A DNA stretch of 64,000 bases from Lactonifactor sp. BIOML-A5 (GTDB taxonomy: Bacteria; Bacillota; Clostridia; Lachnospirales; Lachnospiraceae), in the NCBI RefSeq assembly GCF_009677585.1, contig NZ_WKYV01000003.1, forward strand, positions 1 to 64,000, given 5' to 3'. The notes under the pieces were generated by a model. It did no database searches and was not told the origin of the DNA. It saw nothing but the letters and a program-made list of their open reading frames with translations. The position numbers were made by a program, and so were the translations under genes. Below are positions 8,928-17,926 of this stretch, piece after piece; the first letter of the stretch is position 1, and every line of letters begins with the position of its first letter.

Positions 8928-9512
8928 TTATAGATTATCCCTGATTACTCTGCAGGGATTTCCATATGCAATCTTGTCCGAAGGTATCTCCCTTGTCACA
9001 ATACTTCCCGCGCCTATCACAACGTTATTTCCAATGGTCACGCCCGGCAGGATAATCGCCCCGCCGCCAATCCACACATTATCCCCGATAATTACCGGTG
9101 CCGATTGGGTCTTACAGAATGCAAACCCGCCGCTTTCACTTAGCTCCCCAAACCGCTCCCGGGCATTTGCGGGATGATATGCGGTATAGATTTGAACATT
9201 AGGTGCAATAAGAGCATTGTTGCCTATGATAATTTTGTTATCATCCAGGAACGTACAGTTCATATTGACCTCGCAGTTATTGCCGAAGGATATATTACAC
9301 CCGTAATCTGCATAGAATGGCGGAGTAATCCAGAGGTTTTCCCCCCGTGCCCCTAATAATTCACACAAAATCCTGTCCTTTTCCTCCAAACACTCTGAAC
9401 CCGTCTGGTTATACTCACGAATGAGGTTTTTCGCTTTGTGCCATTGCTTCAACAGCTCCGTATCTCCGCAGTCATATATTTCTCCTGCCAGCATCTTTTC
9501 TCTTTCTGTCAT
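8928..9512 (-). CDS. sugar O-acetyltransferase (maltose/galactoside type)
   Basis: This 194-residue left-handed beta-helix acetyltransferase is of the LacA/Maa type. It has the N-terminal Mac domain (TEREKMLAGEIYD...), then hexapeptide repeats including IIIGNNALIAPNVQIYTAYHP with the catalytic His, and the closing VIGAGSIVTREIPSDKIAYGNPCRVIR. It would acetylate a sugar hydroxyl using acetyl-CoA. The ATG at 9512 is chosen because GGAGG lies six bases upstream. It starts 13 bases after the nucleotidyltransferase stop, so the two are probably co-transcribed. Confidence 0.9.
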   Translation of the reverse strand: MTEREKMLAGEIYDCGDTELLKQWHKAKNLIREYNQTGSECLEEKDRILCELLGARGENLWITPPFYADYGCNISFGNNCEVNMNCTFLDDNKIIIGNNALIAPNVQIYTAYHPANARERFGELSESGGFAFCKTQSAPVIIGDNVWIGGGAIILPGVTIGNNVVIGAGSIVTREIPSDKIAYGNPCRVIRDNL

Positions 9513-9525
9513 ATCTGTCCTCCGT

Positions 9526-10560
9526 TTATATTTCATCTGTCACTACTTTTCGATTCACCCGCATAACAAACGCCTCCACAGCTTCCCTGTCCGGTTCATC
9601 CGGAAGGGCGGTTTCCCGGGCTGCCCGTTCCAGAGCTTTTTCATAGCCTGTCAGCATCTCATAGAATTCTGAACGGAAGGTGCCGTCCGCTTTCTGGAAC
9701 TCCCCGTTTCGGATGGATAATAGTAAGTTATGCTCCTTTTCCCGGTACGTATGAATCTCCCCCTTCTCCAGAATATCAATGGCCATCAAAAAGAGGCGGA
9801 TCAGGTGCATGGCATGTTTATTCAGGTGATTGTCGTCTTTTTTCTTGTTTCTTTTGCCTATTTTATCATAGTCTCTCACAATATTATTCATCTCTGCCCA
9901 GATGTTTTTATAATCTCTTAAAGGATAGTGTCTAAGATTCGCGTCAACAAATATCTCCGTCTCCAGCTGAGGATTCCCGGATACATCCACATAAAGCTTC
10001 AGGCTCCCGTTTTCAAAGCTGCTGTACCGGTTCTGGAACTCGTACATCGCGTTTCTCACAGAATGAAAGATATGAAGTTCTTTCTCCCGCTGGGGATAGG
10101 AATCCCTGGCCAGCGCATTCTGGAGGCGTCTGAGCTGGGCATCCGCATAGCCTCCGAAGGAATGTACTGCCCGTTTTGACAGAAACAGGCTGCGGTTTGC
10201 GAGAAGCTCTTCTCCGATTTGGTTCAGATACAGGTAATGCTCTGGATTTAGTCCCAGAAGCTCTATGGTATTGGGATTGCAGTTCAAAAGCAAGGTGATT
10301 ATTTTCCGAAAAGAGTAAATAGTCGTATCTGTTTTCTGATCCACATACTGCTCAAAGTTTGTCATACCGATGAGATCAGACTTTTGATTCAGGGCTATTC
10401 CCCGGATATCGATATCGCTGCTCTCATTGTTGGTACCGTAGGAATAACTGCCTGCAAGTCCCAGAAGGATCACATGTTTTCCTAAATGTTTGTCGGTTTT
10501 TATGAAATTGTAGTCCTGATTCTCCAGCAAGGTCCTGTCTGGTTTTCCGTTTTGCTTCAT
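9526..10560 (-). CDS. predicted nucleotidyltransferase, YcgL/COG3541-like
   Basis: This 344-residue protein opens with a polymerase-beta-type nucleotidyltransferase core: GLAGSYSYGTNNESSDIDIRG gives the GS motif and the DxD metal pair near residues 40-55. The rest is helical and resembles the YcgL/COG3541 group. The substrate (nucleic acid, protein or small molecule) is unknown. The ATG at 10560 has GGAG upstream; the longer TTG frame at 10572 overlaps that site. It is paired with the downstream acetyltransferase gene. Confidence 0.75.
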   Translation of the reverse strand: MKQNGKPDRTLLENQDYNFIKTDKHLGKHVILLGLAGSYSYGTNNESSDIDIRGIALNQKSDLIGMTNFEQYVDQKTDTTIYSFRKIITLLLNCNPNTIELLGLNPEHYLYLNQIGEELLANRSLFLSKRAVHSFGGYADAQLRRLQNALARDSYPQREKELHIFHSVRNAMYEFQNRYSSFENGSLKLYVDVSGNPQLETEIFVDANLRHYPLRDYKNIWAEMNNIVRDYDKIGKRNKKKDDNHLNKHAMHLIRLFLMAIDILEKGEIHTYREKEHNLLLSIRNGEFQKADGTFRSEFYEMLTGYEKALERAARETALPDEPDREAVEAFVMRVNRKVVTDEI

Positions 10561-10703
10561 AGTCTTCTCCAAAAATTTCTATCATTGTCTGTTCCGGCTT
10601 CTACATCGATGCCCGCGTAGTGTACTCATACGCAGGATGCACATTTCTCCCCGGGCATAGATTTTCCAAGTTTTTTGACTTTGGTATAGTATAGCATGCA
10701 TTG

Positions 10704-10738
10704 ACAAAAAGGCGAAGCCCTGCTGTAAGACTTCGCCA
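10704..10738 (-). terminator. terminator of the amidohydrolase gene
   Basis: On the minus strand, GGCGAAG, a 12-base loop and CTTCGCC are followed by TTTTTG. It lies about 35 bases after the amidohydrolase stop. Confidence 0.8.
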
Positions 10739-10770
10739 ATTTCCGAAAAGATTACCATTTAAAATTACGT

Positions 10771-11919
10771 TTACTCCCGGCGATAGACTGCCTCCCCGTC
10801 GATCACTGTACAGATGGTCTCCGTAAACACTTCCATGGGATTTCCTGTAAATACGGCAATGTCCGCATCTTTTCCCACTTCCAGGCTGCCTACCCGATCC
10901 GCTGCCCGGCAGATTTTGGCGGGATGAATGGTCAGTGCCTTCAGACCGCCCTCCAGAGACATGCCCTGCTGCACAGCCATCCCTGCGCACAGGGGCAGGT
11001 ACCGGATGATCGCTACCGGATGATCGGTTGTGACGGCAACCATCACCCCTGCCTTCTCCAAAACCCCGCAGGTTTTAAAGCTCATATTTTCCACTTCTAT
11101 CTTTGAACGGGAGGTAAGATCTGTTCCCACGATGGCGGGGAATCCAGACGCTGCCACTTCCTCGGCAATCAGGTGTCCCTCGGTGCAGTGATCCAGAGTT
11201 ATATCCACATCAAATTCCCTGGCTATGCGGATTGCTGTCAGTATATCATCCGCCCTGTGTGCATGGGCCTTCATGGGTATCTTCTTCTCCAGAACCGGTA
11301 TCCAGGCCTCCATGCGGAAATCCTTCTCTGAGAGTTTTCCCTTTTTCTTCTTTTCCCAGTACTGCTTTGCCCGAAACAACTCCTCCCGGAGCATGGCTGC
11401 AATCGCCATCCTGGTAGCAGGGGACTGGCCCTGATCTCCATAATTTGTCTTTGGATTTTCCCCGAATGCCACTTTCATGGCAGCCGGCTCCAGTACACAC
11501 ATCTCATCAATACACCGTCCGTGAGTCTTCATAAATACAAACTGACCGCCCACTACATTCGCACTTCCCGGTCCTGCCATAACTGAAGTGATTCCTGCCA
11601 TAATAGCATCGTGGAAGGCACAGTCCATAGGATTCACCGCATCCAATCCCCTGAGGTGAGGAGTAATGGGATCTGTAATTTCATTGCAGTCATCTCCTAT
11701 GGTTCCCTTGCGCTCCTCCGTAATCCCCATGTGAGTATGGGCGTCAATCAGGCCTGGCATAATCCATCCGCCGCAGGCATCAATTACCTCCTCACTGTCA
11801 TTGACACATATGGTATCCATACTTCCTATGTCTGCGATCACCTTTCCCTCTGTACGGACATAACCATTCTCCCAAACCTTTCCTGCCATAGTTAAAACTC
11901 TACCGTTAATCAGCAGCAT
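10771..11919 (-). CDS. amidohydrolase family protein (imidazolonepropionase-like)
   Basis: This 382-residue metal-dependent hydrolase has the D-A-H-T-H metal motif (GLIDAHTHMG, residues 56-65), further His ligands in MKAHAHRADD and LDHCTEGH, and the catalytic Asp in VTTDHP. The C-terminal beta-sandwich has GKDADIAVF. Such enzymes cleave cyclic amides or dipeptides, but the substrate is not predictable here. The ATG at 11919 has GGGAG upstream. It is flanked by terminators on both sides and so is monocistronic, although it lies just below the polyamine operon. Confidence 0.85.
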   Translation of the reverse strand: MLLINGRVLTMAGKVWENGYVRTEGKVIADIGSMDTICVNDSEEVIDACGGWIMPGLIDAHTHMGITEERKGTIGDDCNEITDPITPHLRGLDAVNPMDCAFHDAIMAGITSVMAGPGSANVVGGQFVFMKTHGRCIDEMCVLEPAAMKVAFGENPKTNYGDQGQSPATRMAIAAMLREELFRAKQYWEKKKKGKLSEKDFRMEAWIPVLEKKIPMKAHAHRADDILTAIRIAREFDVDITLDHCTEGHLIAEEVAASGFPAIVGTDLTSRSKIEVENMSFKTCGVLEKAGVMVAVTTDHPVAIIRYLPLCAGMAVQQGMSLEGGLKALTIHPAKICRAADRVGSLEVGKDADIAVFTGNPMEVFTETICTVIDGEAVYRRE

Positions 11920-12014
11920 AACAAAAACTCCCTTCTATTTGCCAATTCTGTTATACTATCTGCTCAAATCAGGGTTTTTATACATTTTATGGCAGTTAGG
12001 GACAGGCCTATCCC

Positions 12015-12058
12015 CAAAAGGGGACGTGTTCTTTTTAGAAAGTACACGTCCCCTTTTA
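12015..12058 (-). terminator. polyamine operon terminator
   Basis: A 14-bp near-perfect stem, AAAAGGGGACGTGT / ACACGTCCCCTTTT, with a T-rich tail on both strands, begins a few bases after the nspC stop. A second near-palindrome, GGGACAGGCCTATCCC, lies just beyond it. Confidence 0.85.
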
Positions 12059-12063
12059 TACCT

Positions 12064-13188
12064 TTACAGCCGCATTTTAAAGTCTTCGTAGCCAAATTCT
12101 TTTACTAACCTGCACTCCCCGTCTTCTTCCAGCATTGCAATCCCCGGCAGTTTCATGCCGTTGAAGGTATTGTTTTTTACCATAGAGTAGATTGCCATGT
12201 CTTCGAACACCAGCCGTTCCCCCGGGGTGAGCCTGTGGTCAAAGGAATAGTCGCCTATGATATCTCCGGCCAGGCAGGTGGGTCCGGCCAGGCGGCAGGT
12301 ATAGGATTTTTCCCCGGGTTCTCCGCTCTCTCTTAGCGGAGGCCGATAGGGCATTTCCAGGACATCCGGCATATGGCAGGCGGCGGATGTGTCCAGAATG
12401 GCGGTGTCAGTACCGTTTTTTACAATCTCCAGTACTTCGGTGATCAGATAGCCCGCATCCAGGGCAATGGCCTCCCCCGGCTCCAGATATACCTGTACCT
12501 GGTAACGGTTCTGTATCCGCCGGATGCATTTTTCCAGCACTTCTATGTGATAACCCGGCCTTGTGATGTGGTGTCCGCCCCCGAAGTTAACCCATTTCAT
12601 TCTTTCCATATAGGGGCCAAACGCTTCCTCAATTACATCCAGGGTGGCGTCCAAATCATAGGCATCCTGCTCGCACAGGGTGTGAAAATGAAGGCCTTCT
12701 ACGTTTCCCAAAAGATCTGGCCTGAAGTTTTCCAGAGTTACTCCCAGGCGGGAACCTGGTGCACAGGGATCGTAGATGGCATGTGCTTCCTGGGTGGAGT
12801 ACTGGGGATTAATCCGCAGTCCCACGCTTCTTCCCCGTTCTATGGCCACAGGGCCGTATTTCTCCAGCTGTGAAAAGGAATTAAAGATGATATGGCTGCA
12901 GATCTCGCAGATTTCGGGAAACTCTTCGGCCCTGTAGGCGGGGGAGTAGATATGGTTCTCTTTTCCCATCTCCTCAGCCCCCAGCCTGGCCTCATAGAGT
13001 CCGCTGGCAGTACAGCCGCTTAAGTACTCCCCTATGAGAGGATACAGGGAATACATGGAGAATGCTTTCTGTGCCAGAAGAATCTCGCATCCGGTGCGGT
13101 CTGCCACTCCTTTGAGTATTTCCAGATTCTCCTTTAGCCGGGATATATCCACTACATAGCAGGGAGTAGGCAATTGTTCCCAGCGCAT
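12064..13188 (-). CDS. nspC: carboxynorspermidine/carboxyspermidine decarboxylase
   Basis: This 374-residue PLP enzyme of the alanine racemase fold removes the carboxyl group from carboxy(nor)spermidine to give (nor)spermidine. The PLP lysine is K41 in LLAQKAFSM; other family segments are GLHFHTLCEQ, FGGGHHITRPGY and the PLP-phosphate contact YLEPGEA. The reactive Cys/Asp region C-H-M-P-D is present near residue 280. It is the last gene of the operon and its start lies one base after the dehydrogenase stop, so the two are translationally coupled; that pair forms the carboxyspermidine route. Confidence 0.92.
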   Translation of the reverse strand: MRWEQLPTPCYVVDISRLKENLEILKGVADRTGCEILLAQKAFSMYSLYPLIGEYLSGCTASGLYEARLGAEEMGKENHIYSPAYRAEEFPEICEICSHIIFNSFSQLEKYGPVAIERGRSVGLRINPQYSTQEAHAIYDPCAPGSRLGVTLENFRPDLLGNVEGLHFHTLCEQDAYDLDATLDVIEEAFGPYMERMKWVNFGGGHHITRPGYHIEVLEKCIRRIQNRYQVQVYLEPGEAIALDAGYLITEVLEIVKNGTDTAILDTSAACHMPDVLEMPYRPPLRESGEPGEKSYTCRLAGPTCLAGDIIGDYSFDHRLTPGERLVFEDMAIYSMVKNNTFNGMKLPGIAMLEEDGECRLVKEFGYEDFKMRL

Positions 13189-13189
13189 A

Positions 13190-14392
13190 TCAGTCTACCA
13201 GCTCCGGCTGCTCCTCTGTCTTCCACGGCAGCCCCCACCGGTTCAGAGCCTCCATAAAGGGATCCGGATCGAATTCTTCCACGTTGAATACCCCCGGCTT
13301 CTGCCATTTGCCCGTCATTACCATCATGGCGCCTATCATAGCCGGAACCCCTGTGGTATATGCCACTGCCTGGGATCCTACCTCCCTGTAGCATTCCTGG
13401 TGGTCACATACATTGTAGATATAAAGATTCCTTTCTTTTCCATCCTTTATTCCCCGGAAAATACAGCCAATATTCGTCTTTCCTTTGGTTCTTGGTCCCA
13501 GAGACGAGGGATCCGGGAGCACAGCCTTCAAAAACTGGAGAGGCACAATCTGCTTTCCTTCGAATTCAATGGGTTCAATGGATGTCATCCCCACATTCTC
13601 CAGGCACTTAAGATGGGTCAGATAGCTCTGCCCGAAGGTCATAAAAAATCGGATTCTCTTAATACCTTTGATATTCAGCGCCAGGGATTCCAGCTCTTCA
13701 TGGTGGAGCAGGTACATATCCTTCTCCCCGATTTCCGGAAAATGATAGACCTTCTTAATTTCCATAGGTTCCGTCTCAACCCAGCTTCCGTTCTCCCAAT
13801 AGCTTCCCTTGGCTGATACCTCCCTGATATTTATTTCCGGGTTAAAGTTTGTGGCAAAGGGATATCCGTGATCCCCTGCATTGCAGTCCAGTATGTCAAT
13901 ATAATGAATCTCATCAAAATAGTGCTTCTGGGCATATGCAGAAAAAACACCAGTCACTCCAGGGTCGAACCCGCTTCCTAAAAGGGCAGTGATTCCCGCT
14001 TTCTCAAACCTCTCTTTGTAGGCCCACTGCCATTTATATTCAAACTTGGCCGTATCCTCTGGCTCATAGTTTGCTGTATCTATATAGTGTGTTTTGGTAG
14101 CCAGGCAGGCCTCCATAATGGTGAGATCCTGATAGGGCAGCGCCAGATTCAGCACAACATCCGGCTTTTCCTTTTCGATCAGTGCCGTAAGCTCGTCCAC
14201 ATGGTCCGCATCTACCTGTGCGGTTGTAATCTTTGTGCTTGTAGTTCCCTCCAGCTTTTCCTTCAGTGCATCACATTTTGCTTTTGTTCTGCTGGCAATG
14301 CAGATTTCTGTAAATACTTCGCTGTTCTGACAGCATTTATGGATGGCTGCAGATGCAACACCGCCGCAGCCAATAATCAACGCTTTTCCCAT
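13190..14392 (-). CDS. carboxynorspermidine/carboxyspermidine dehydrogenase (saccharopine dehydrogenase family)
   Basis: This 400-residue oxidoreductase has an N-terminal Rossmann fold beginning ALIIGCGGVASAAIHK and SRT at the NADP-binding loop. FDPGVTGVFSAYA and the C-terminal ATGVPA-like YTTGVPAMIGAMM belong to the saccharopine dehydrogenase/LYS1-like family. With nspC next door, the expected reaction is reductive condensation of aspartate semialdehyde with putrescine (or diaminopropane, or agmatine) to the carboxy-polyamine. AAGGAG precedes the ATG. It lies 17 bases below speB in the polyamine operon. Confidence 0.9.
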   Translation of the reverse strand: MGKALIIGCGGVASAAIHKCCQNSEVFTEICIASRTKAKCDALKEKLEGTTSTKITTAQVDADHVDELTALIEKEKPDVVLNLALPYQDLTIMEACLATKTHYIDTANYEPEDTAKFEYKWQWAYKERFEKAGITALLGSGFDPGVTGVFSAYAQKHYFDEIHYIDILDCNAGDHGYPFATNFNPEINIREVSAKGSYWENGSWVETEPMEIKKVYHFPEIGEKDMYLLHHEELESLALNIKGIKRIRFFMTFGQSYLTHLKCLENVGMTSIEPIEFEGKQIVPLQFLKAVLPDPSSLGPRTKGKTNIGCIFRGIKDGKERNLYIYNVCDHQECYREVGSQAVAYTTGVPAMIGAMMVMTGKWQKPGVFNVEEFDPDPFMEALNRWGLPWKTEEQPELVD

Positions 14393-14409
14393 ACTTATAT
14401 TCTCCTTTT

Positions 14410-15285
14410 CTATGTAATAACCTGTCTCTGTGGTTTCAGTGCAAGAAGCACCTCCCGCAGTACCTTGCAGGCTGCTGCCGTTGAAATTCCGCTGGGGTCA
14501 TACCCCGGGCAAAGCTCCACCATATCGCACCCTGCAATTTGCGTGCCCCTGCAAACCAGCTCCACTGCGTCCCTCAGCTGGTCAAAGGTTACGCCCCCGG
14601 CCTCCGGTGTCCCCGTTCCGGGAAATACACTGGGATCCAGCACATCCAGATCCAGGGTGAAATACACAGGCTTACCTTTTAGTTTCTCTACCGTCTCCGC
14701 AAGTCCCTGAAAATCGAATTTTCTGGTATACACATGGCCCCTGGCTCCCCAGCGAAACTCTTCCCGATCCCCTGAGCGTATTCCAAACTGGTGGATTCTT
14801 TTGTCCCCCAGAAGTTCCCAGCAGCGCCTGAGTACACAAGCATGGGACAGTCTTGCGCCCAGGTAATCCTCCCTCAGGTCCGCGTGGGCATCAAAGTGAA
14901 TCATATGGAGATCCGGGTACCGTTTGAACACTGCCCTGACAGCTCCAAGAGTCACCAGATGTTCTCCGCCCAAAAGCACAGGCAGCTTCCCGTCCTCCAG
15001 AATCTCCTCAGCCCGTCTCTCTATGTCTTCCAGAGCAAGGGAGGAATCTCCAAAACACAGCTCCAGATCACCGCTGTCAAAAACTTTCAGTTCTGTCAAA
15101 TCTTTGTCCTGATAGGGACTGTAAGTCTCCAGGCCGAAGGATTCGCTTCTCATAGCCTTGCTTCCAAACCGGGCCCCTGGCCGGTAAGAAGTCGTGGAAT
15201 CATAGGGTGCCCCGTACAGCACAATCCCTGCCTCCTCATATTCCGCCTCACAGCCGATAAATACTTCTATATTCTTATTCAACAT
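14410..15285 (-). CDS. speB: agmatinase (ureohydrolase)
   Basis: This 291-residue ureohydrolase hydrolyses agmatine to putrescine and urea. All dinuclear manganese ligands are visible: H109 in GGEH, D132, H134 and D136 in DAHAD, and D212 and D214 in LDLDVLDP. Length fits agmatinase. Its frame overlaps speE by eleven bases, showing tight coupling. Because aminopropyl- or carboxyaminopropyl-agmatine routes are known in bacteria, it could instead act on an N-substituted agmatine; the sequence alone does not decide. Confidence 0.92.
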   Translation of the reverse strand: MLNKNIEVFIGCEAEYEEAGIVLYGAPYDSTTSYRPGARFGSKAMRSESFGLETYSPYQDKDLTELKVFDSGDLELCFGDSSLALEDIERRAEEILEDGKLPVLLGGEHLVTLGAVRAVFKRYPDLHMIHFDAHADLREDYLGARLSHACVLRRCWELLGDKRIHQFGIRSGDREEFRWGARGHVYTRKFDFQGLAETVEKLKGKPVYFTLDLDVLDPSVFPGTGTPEAGGVTFDQLRDAVELVCRGTQIAGCDMVELCPGYDPSGISTAAACKVLREVLLALKPQRQVIT

Positions 15286-16126
15286 GCTTCAGCATCTCCT
15301 CTACATAATATGGGAGGGCAAAAGCCCCTGCGTGGAGCTGTGTCGTATAATACCGGGTGGAAAGCCCAAGCATATTCCATTTGACAGCATCCAGGTCCCG
15401 GACCGGATGGTATTTTTTAGAGGCAAACCCAAACAGCCAATGCCCCGCCGGAAAAGTGGGCACATGCACCTGATAGACCCGGCTGATGGGAAAGCTCTCC
15501 ACAATGCGCTTGTGTACTCTCTGCATAGTCATGGCATCCTCCTCATAGAAGGGGCTCTCATGCTGATTCACCATAATCCCGTCGTCTTTCAAAGCCTTAT
15601 AGCAGCTCCCGTAAAACTCCTTGGTGAACAGCCCTTCCCCAGGCCCCCCGGGATCTGAACAGTCCACAATAATGAGGTCATATTCCTCGTGCACAGAACG
15701 TATAAAACGCAGGCCGTCCTCATAATAGATATGTACCCTGGGATCGTCCAGCCGGCAGGCCGTCTGTGGCAGATATTTTTTGGATACCTCTACCACAAGA
15801 GGGTCGATCTCCACCATATCAATCCGCTCTATCTTTTCATACCTGGTCAGTTCCCGGATTACGCCCCCGTCTCCTCCTCCGATTACCAGGATCTTCCTGG
15901 GATCGGGATGCACTGCCATAGGCACATGGGTCATCATTTCATGATATATAAATTCGTCCTTCTCTGTCAGCATAAGATAACCGTCCAGGGTCAGAAACCG
16001 TCCAAACTCCCTGGAGTCAAATACATCAATCCGCTGAAATTCACTTTGTCCGCTGTAAAGCTGTCTCTCTACACGAATGGAAAACTTCACATTCTGGGTA
16101 TGACGCTCTGAAAACCATAATTCCAT
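15275..16126 (-). CDS. speE: spermidine synthase (aminopropyltransferase)
   Basis: This 283-residue protein has the full aminopropyltransferase pattern: the Tyr-rich N-terminal strands, YHEMMTHVP, GGGDGG (residues 83-88), VEIDPLV, DDPRVHIYYEDG and the active-site IIVDCSDPGGP with D155 and D158. The classical reaction joins decarboxylated S-adenosylmethionine to putrescine. No speD (AdoMet decarboxylase) lies in this window, while a complete carboxyspermidine route lies in the same operon, so its exact donor or acceptor is open. Start ATG at 16126 follows AGGAGAGG. Confidence 0.93.
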   Translation of the reverse strand: MELWFSERHTQNVKFSIRVERQLYSGQSEFQRIDVFDSREFGRFLTLDGYLMLTEKDEFIYHEMMTHVPMAVHPDPRKILVIGGGDGGVIRELTRYEKIERIDMVEIDPLVVEVSKKYLPQTACRLDDPRVHIYYEDGLRFIRSVHEEYDLIIVDCSDPGGPGEGLFTKEFYGSCYKALKDDGIMVNQHESPFYEEDAMTMQRVHKRIVESFPISRVYQVHVPTFPAGHWLFGFASKKYHPVRDLDAVKWNMLGLSTRYYTTQLHAGAFALPYYVEEMLKHVE

Positions 16127-16207
16127 TTTCCACCTCTCCTTATCTTCTATATTTTCCTAAAATCCCCGTCCCCTGCGGACCTTTTGCGTCCTCTCAAAAA
16201 CAGGTCT

Positions 16208-17653
16208 CTATAGCAATACATTCAGTGCTTCTATCTTCTCATCCTCGGGCCCGGTCATGGAGCAGCCCTTTTCTCTTGCATACACAATATAGTCCAGTAT
16301 CTTATCCGTAATCCTCTCTCCCGGAGCCAGAATAGGAATTCCCGGGGGATAGCACATAACAAATTCACTGCACACTCTTCCCGCCGTCTCTTTCAGCGGC
16401 AGAGATTCTTTCCTGGCATAAAAGGCGTCCTGAGGCGTTACCACCACCTGGGGACTTATGTATTCCTGGCTCATCATACCGTTCCTGCTCTTCTGATACA
16501 GCCGCTTAATCTCTGCCAGGGCACTGGCCAGGCGCTCAATATCCTGTCTGCGGTCCCCGATAGACAGGTAGGCCAGTATATTGCCGATATCCCCGAATTC
16601 TATCTGGATATCATATTCATCACGGAGCAGATCATAGACTTCAATCCCCGCCAAACCGATCTCCAGGGTATAGACAGAAAGCTTTGTCACATCAAAATCA
16701 TAGATGCTGTCCCCATTCACCAGCTCCCGGGAGTAGGCATAATAACCGCCTATGGCATTGATCTCCGCTCTTGCATATTCTGCCAGCTCCACCACCTGCC
16801 GGAACGTCTCTCTTCCGTGGAGCGCCAGATTTCTTCTGGAGATATCCAGGCTGGACAAAAGCAGATAGGACCCGCTGGTAGTCTGCGTCAGATTAATTAT
16901 CTGGCTTACATATCCCGGATTCACCTCTGGTCCTGTAAGCAGAAGAGAACTCTGAGTAAGGCTTCCCCCAGACTTATGCATACTCACCGCCGCCATATCC
17001 GCACCGGCCTTCATAGCTGCCGCCGGCAGATTTTCCCCAAAATAAAAGTGGGTGCCGTGGGCCTCATCCGCCAGCACCATCATTCCATGGGCATGCGCAA
17101 GGGCAATAATGGACTTTATATCCGAACAGATCCCGTAATAGGTAGGATTATTTACAAGAACAGCCACTGCATCGGGATTCTCCGTAATCGCCTGTTCTAC
17201 CTGGGACACCTTCATCCCCAGGGCAATCCCAAGCTGATGATCCACATCGGGGTTGACATACACAGGCACTGCTCCACAGAGAACCAAAGCATTAATCACA
17301 CTCCTGTGGACATTTCTCGGAAGAATGATCTTATCCCCCCGTTTACAGGCAGTCAGCACCATACTCTGTACCGCGGAGGTAGTGCCCCCCACCATCAGAA
17401 AGGCGTGCGACGCTCCAAAGGCCTCTGCCGCCAGCTCCTCTGCCTCCCTGATGACAGATACGGGATGGCACAGGTTATCCAGAGGCTTCATGGAATTCAC
17501 ATCCAGGCTGACGCACTTTTCTCCCAGAAATTCCCTTAACTCTTTATTCCCCCGCCCTCTTTTGTGTCCGGGGACATCGAACGGGACCACTCTCATCCGC
17601 CTGAATTCCTCCAGTGCCTGGTAGACAGGGGCCTTTTCCTGTGAAAGACTCAT
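16208..17653 (-). CDS. speA: arginine decarboxylase (Orn/Lys/Arg decarboxylase family)
   Basis: This 481-residue fold-type I PLP decarboxylase belongs to the short family lacking the N-terminal wing domain. It has FDVPGHKRGRG, the PLP motifs GGTTSAVQ and DEAHGTHF, and the Schiff-base lysine K227 in SMHKSGG. The C-terminal domain carries YPPGIPILAPGE. Operon partner speB points to arginine as substrate, giving agmatine, though lysine or ornithine cannot be excluded. It is the first gene of the polyamine operon, with AGGAGAGGAGG before the ATG. The upstream gap contains a palindrome and hairpins that may regulate it. Confidence 0.9.
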   Translation of the reverse strand: MSLSQEKAPVYQALEEFRRMRVVPFDVPGHKRGRGNKELREFLGEKCVSLDVNSMKPLDNLCHPVSVIREAEELAAEAFGASHAFLMVGGTTSAVQSMVLTACKRGDKIILPRNVHRSVINALVLCGAVPVYVNPDVDHQLGIALGMKVSQVEQAITENPDAVAVLVNNPTYYGICSDIKSIIALAHAHGMMVLADEAHGTHFYFGENLPAAAMKAGADMAAVSMHKSGGSLTQSSLLLTGPEVNPGYVSQIINLTQTTSGSYLLLSSLDISRRNLALHGRETFRQVVELAEYARAEINAIGGYYAYSRELVNGDSIYDFDVTKLSVYTLEIGLAGIEVYDLLRDEYDIQIEFGDIGNILAYLSIGDRRQDIERLASALAEIKRLYQKSRNGMMSQEYISPQVVVTPQDAFYARKESLPLKETAGRVCSEFVMCYPPGIPILAPGERITDKILDYIVYAREKGCSMTGPEDEKIEALNVLL

Positions 17654-17764
17654 TGGCCTCCTCTCCTTTCTATTCAGCTAATTATGTGCAATAGACGCCT
17701 GTATGCAGTCCTGAGTCCGCAAATTGGATGGTCTGCCGCAGTGTGATCCCCCGGAGGGTTTTTA

Positions 17765-17794
17765 TTGCATAGGGAACAAAGTTTCCTATATAAT
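17765..17794 (+). promoter_or_regulatory. candidate plus-strand promoter containing a palindrome
   Basis: TTGCAT (17765-17770), an 18-bp spacer and TATAAT (17789-17794) face away from speA. The spacer is a near-perfect inverted repeat, ATAGGGAAC-AAA-GTTTCCTAT (17770-17790). A repressor bound there could control this promoter. No protein gene follows on the plus strand, so any transcript would be non-coding. Confidence 0.35.
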
Positions 17795-17839
17795 AAAAAA
17801 CGCAGGCAACAGGCAGTCTACCGCCCATCACTTGCGTTT
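17794..17839 (-). terminator. terminator-like hairpin upstream of speA
   Basis: On the minus strand, AAACGCA (17839-17833) pairs with TGCGTTT (17804-17798), followed by TTTATT. It could end transcription of the upstream HD-GYP cluster, about 385 bases after its last stop, or act as an attenuator in the speA leader. Confidence 0.5.
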
Positions 17840-17926
17840 CATCGTCTTTTCTGATTTTGTTTTATTTGAAAACAGAGGCTATGGCCTGCAGGCCCCCCTG
17901 TTCCTATTTATTCAAAATGCAGTTGA

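Noticed and set aside
15275..16126. SpeE as an inactive relic because the carboxyspermidine route is present
   Set aside because: All active-site motifs are intact and the gene is tightly coupled in the operon, so loss of function is not supported.
16817..17539. 240-codon plus-strand frame inside speA
   Set aside because: It is antisense to a clearly conserved PLP enzyme and lacks a start signal.
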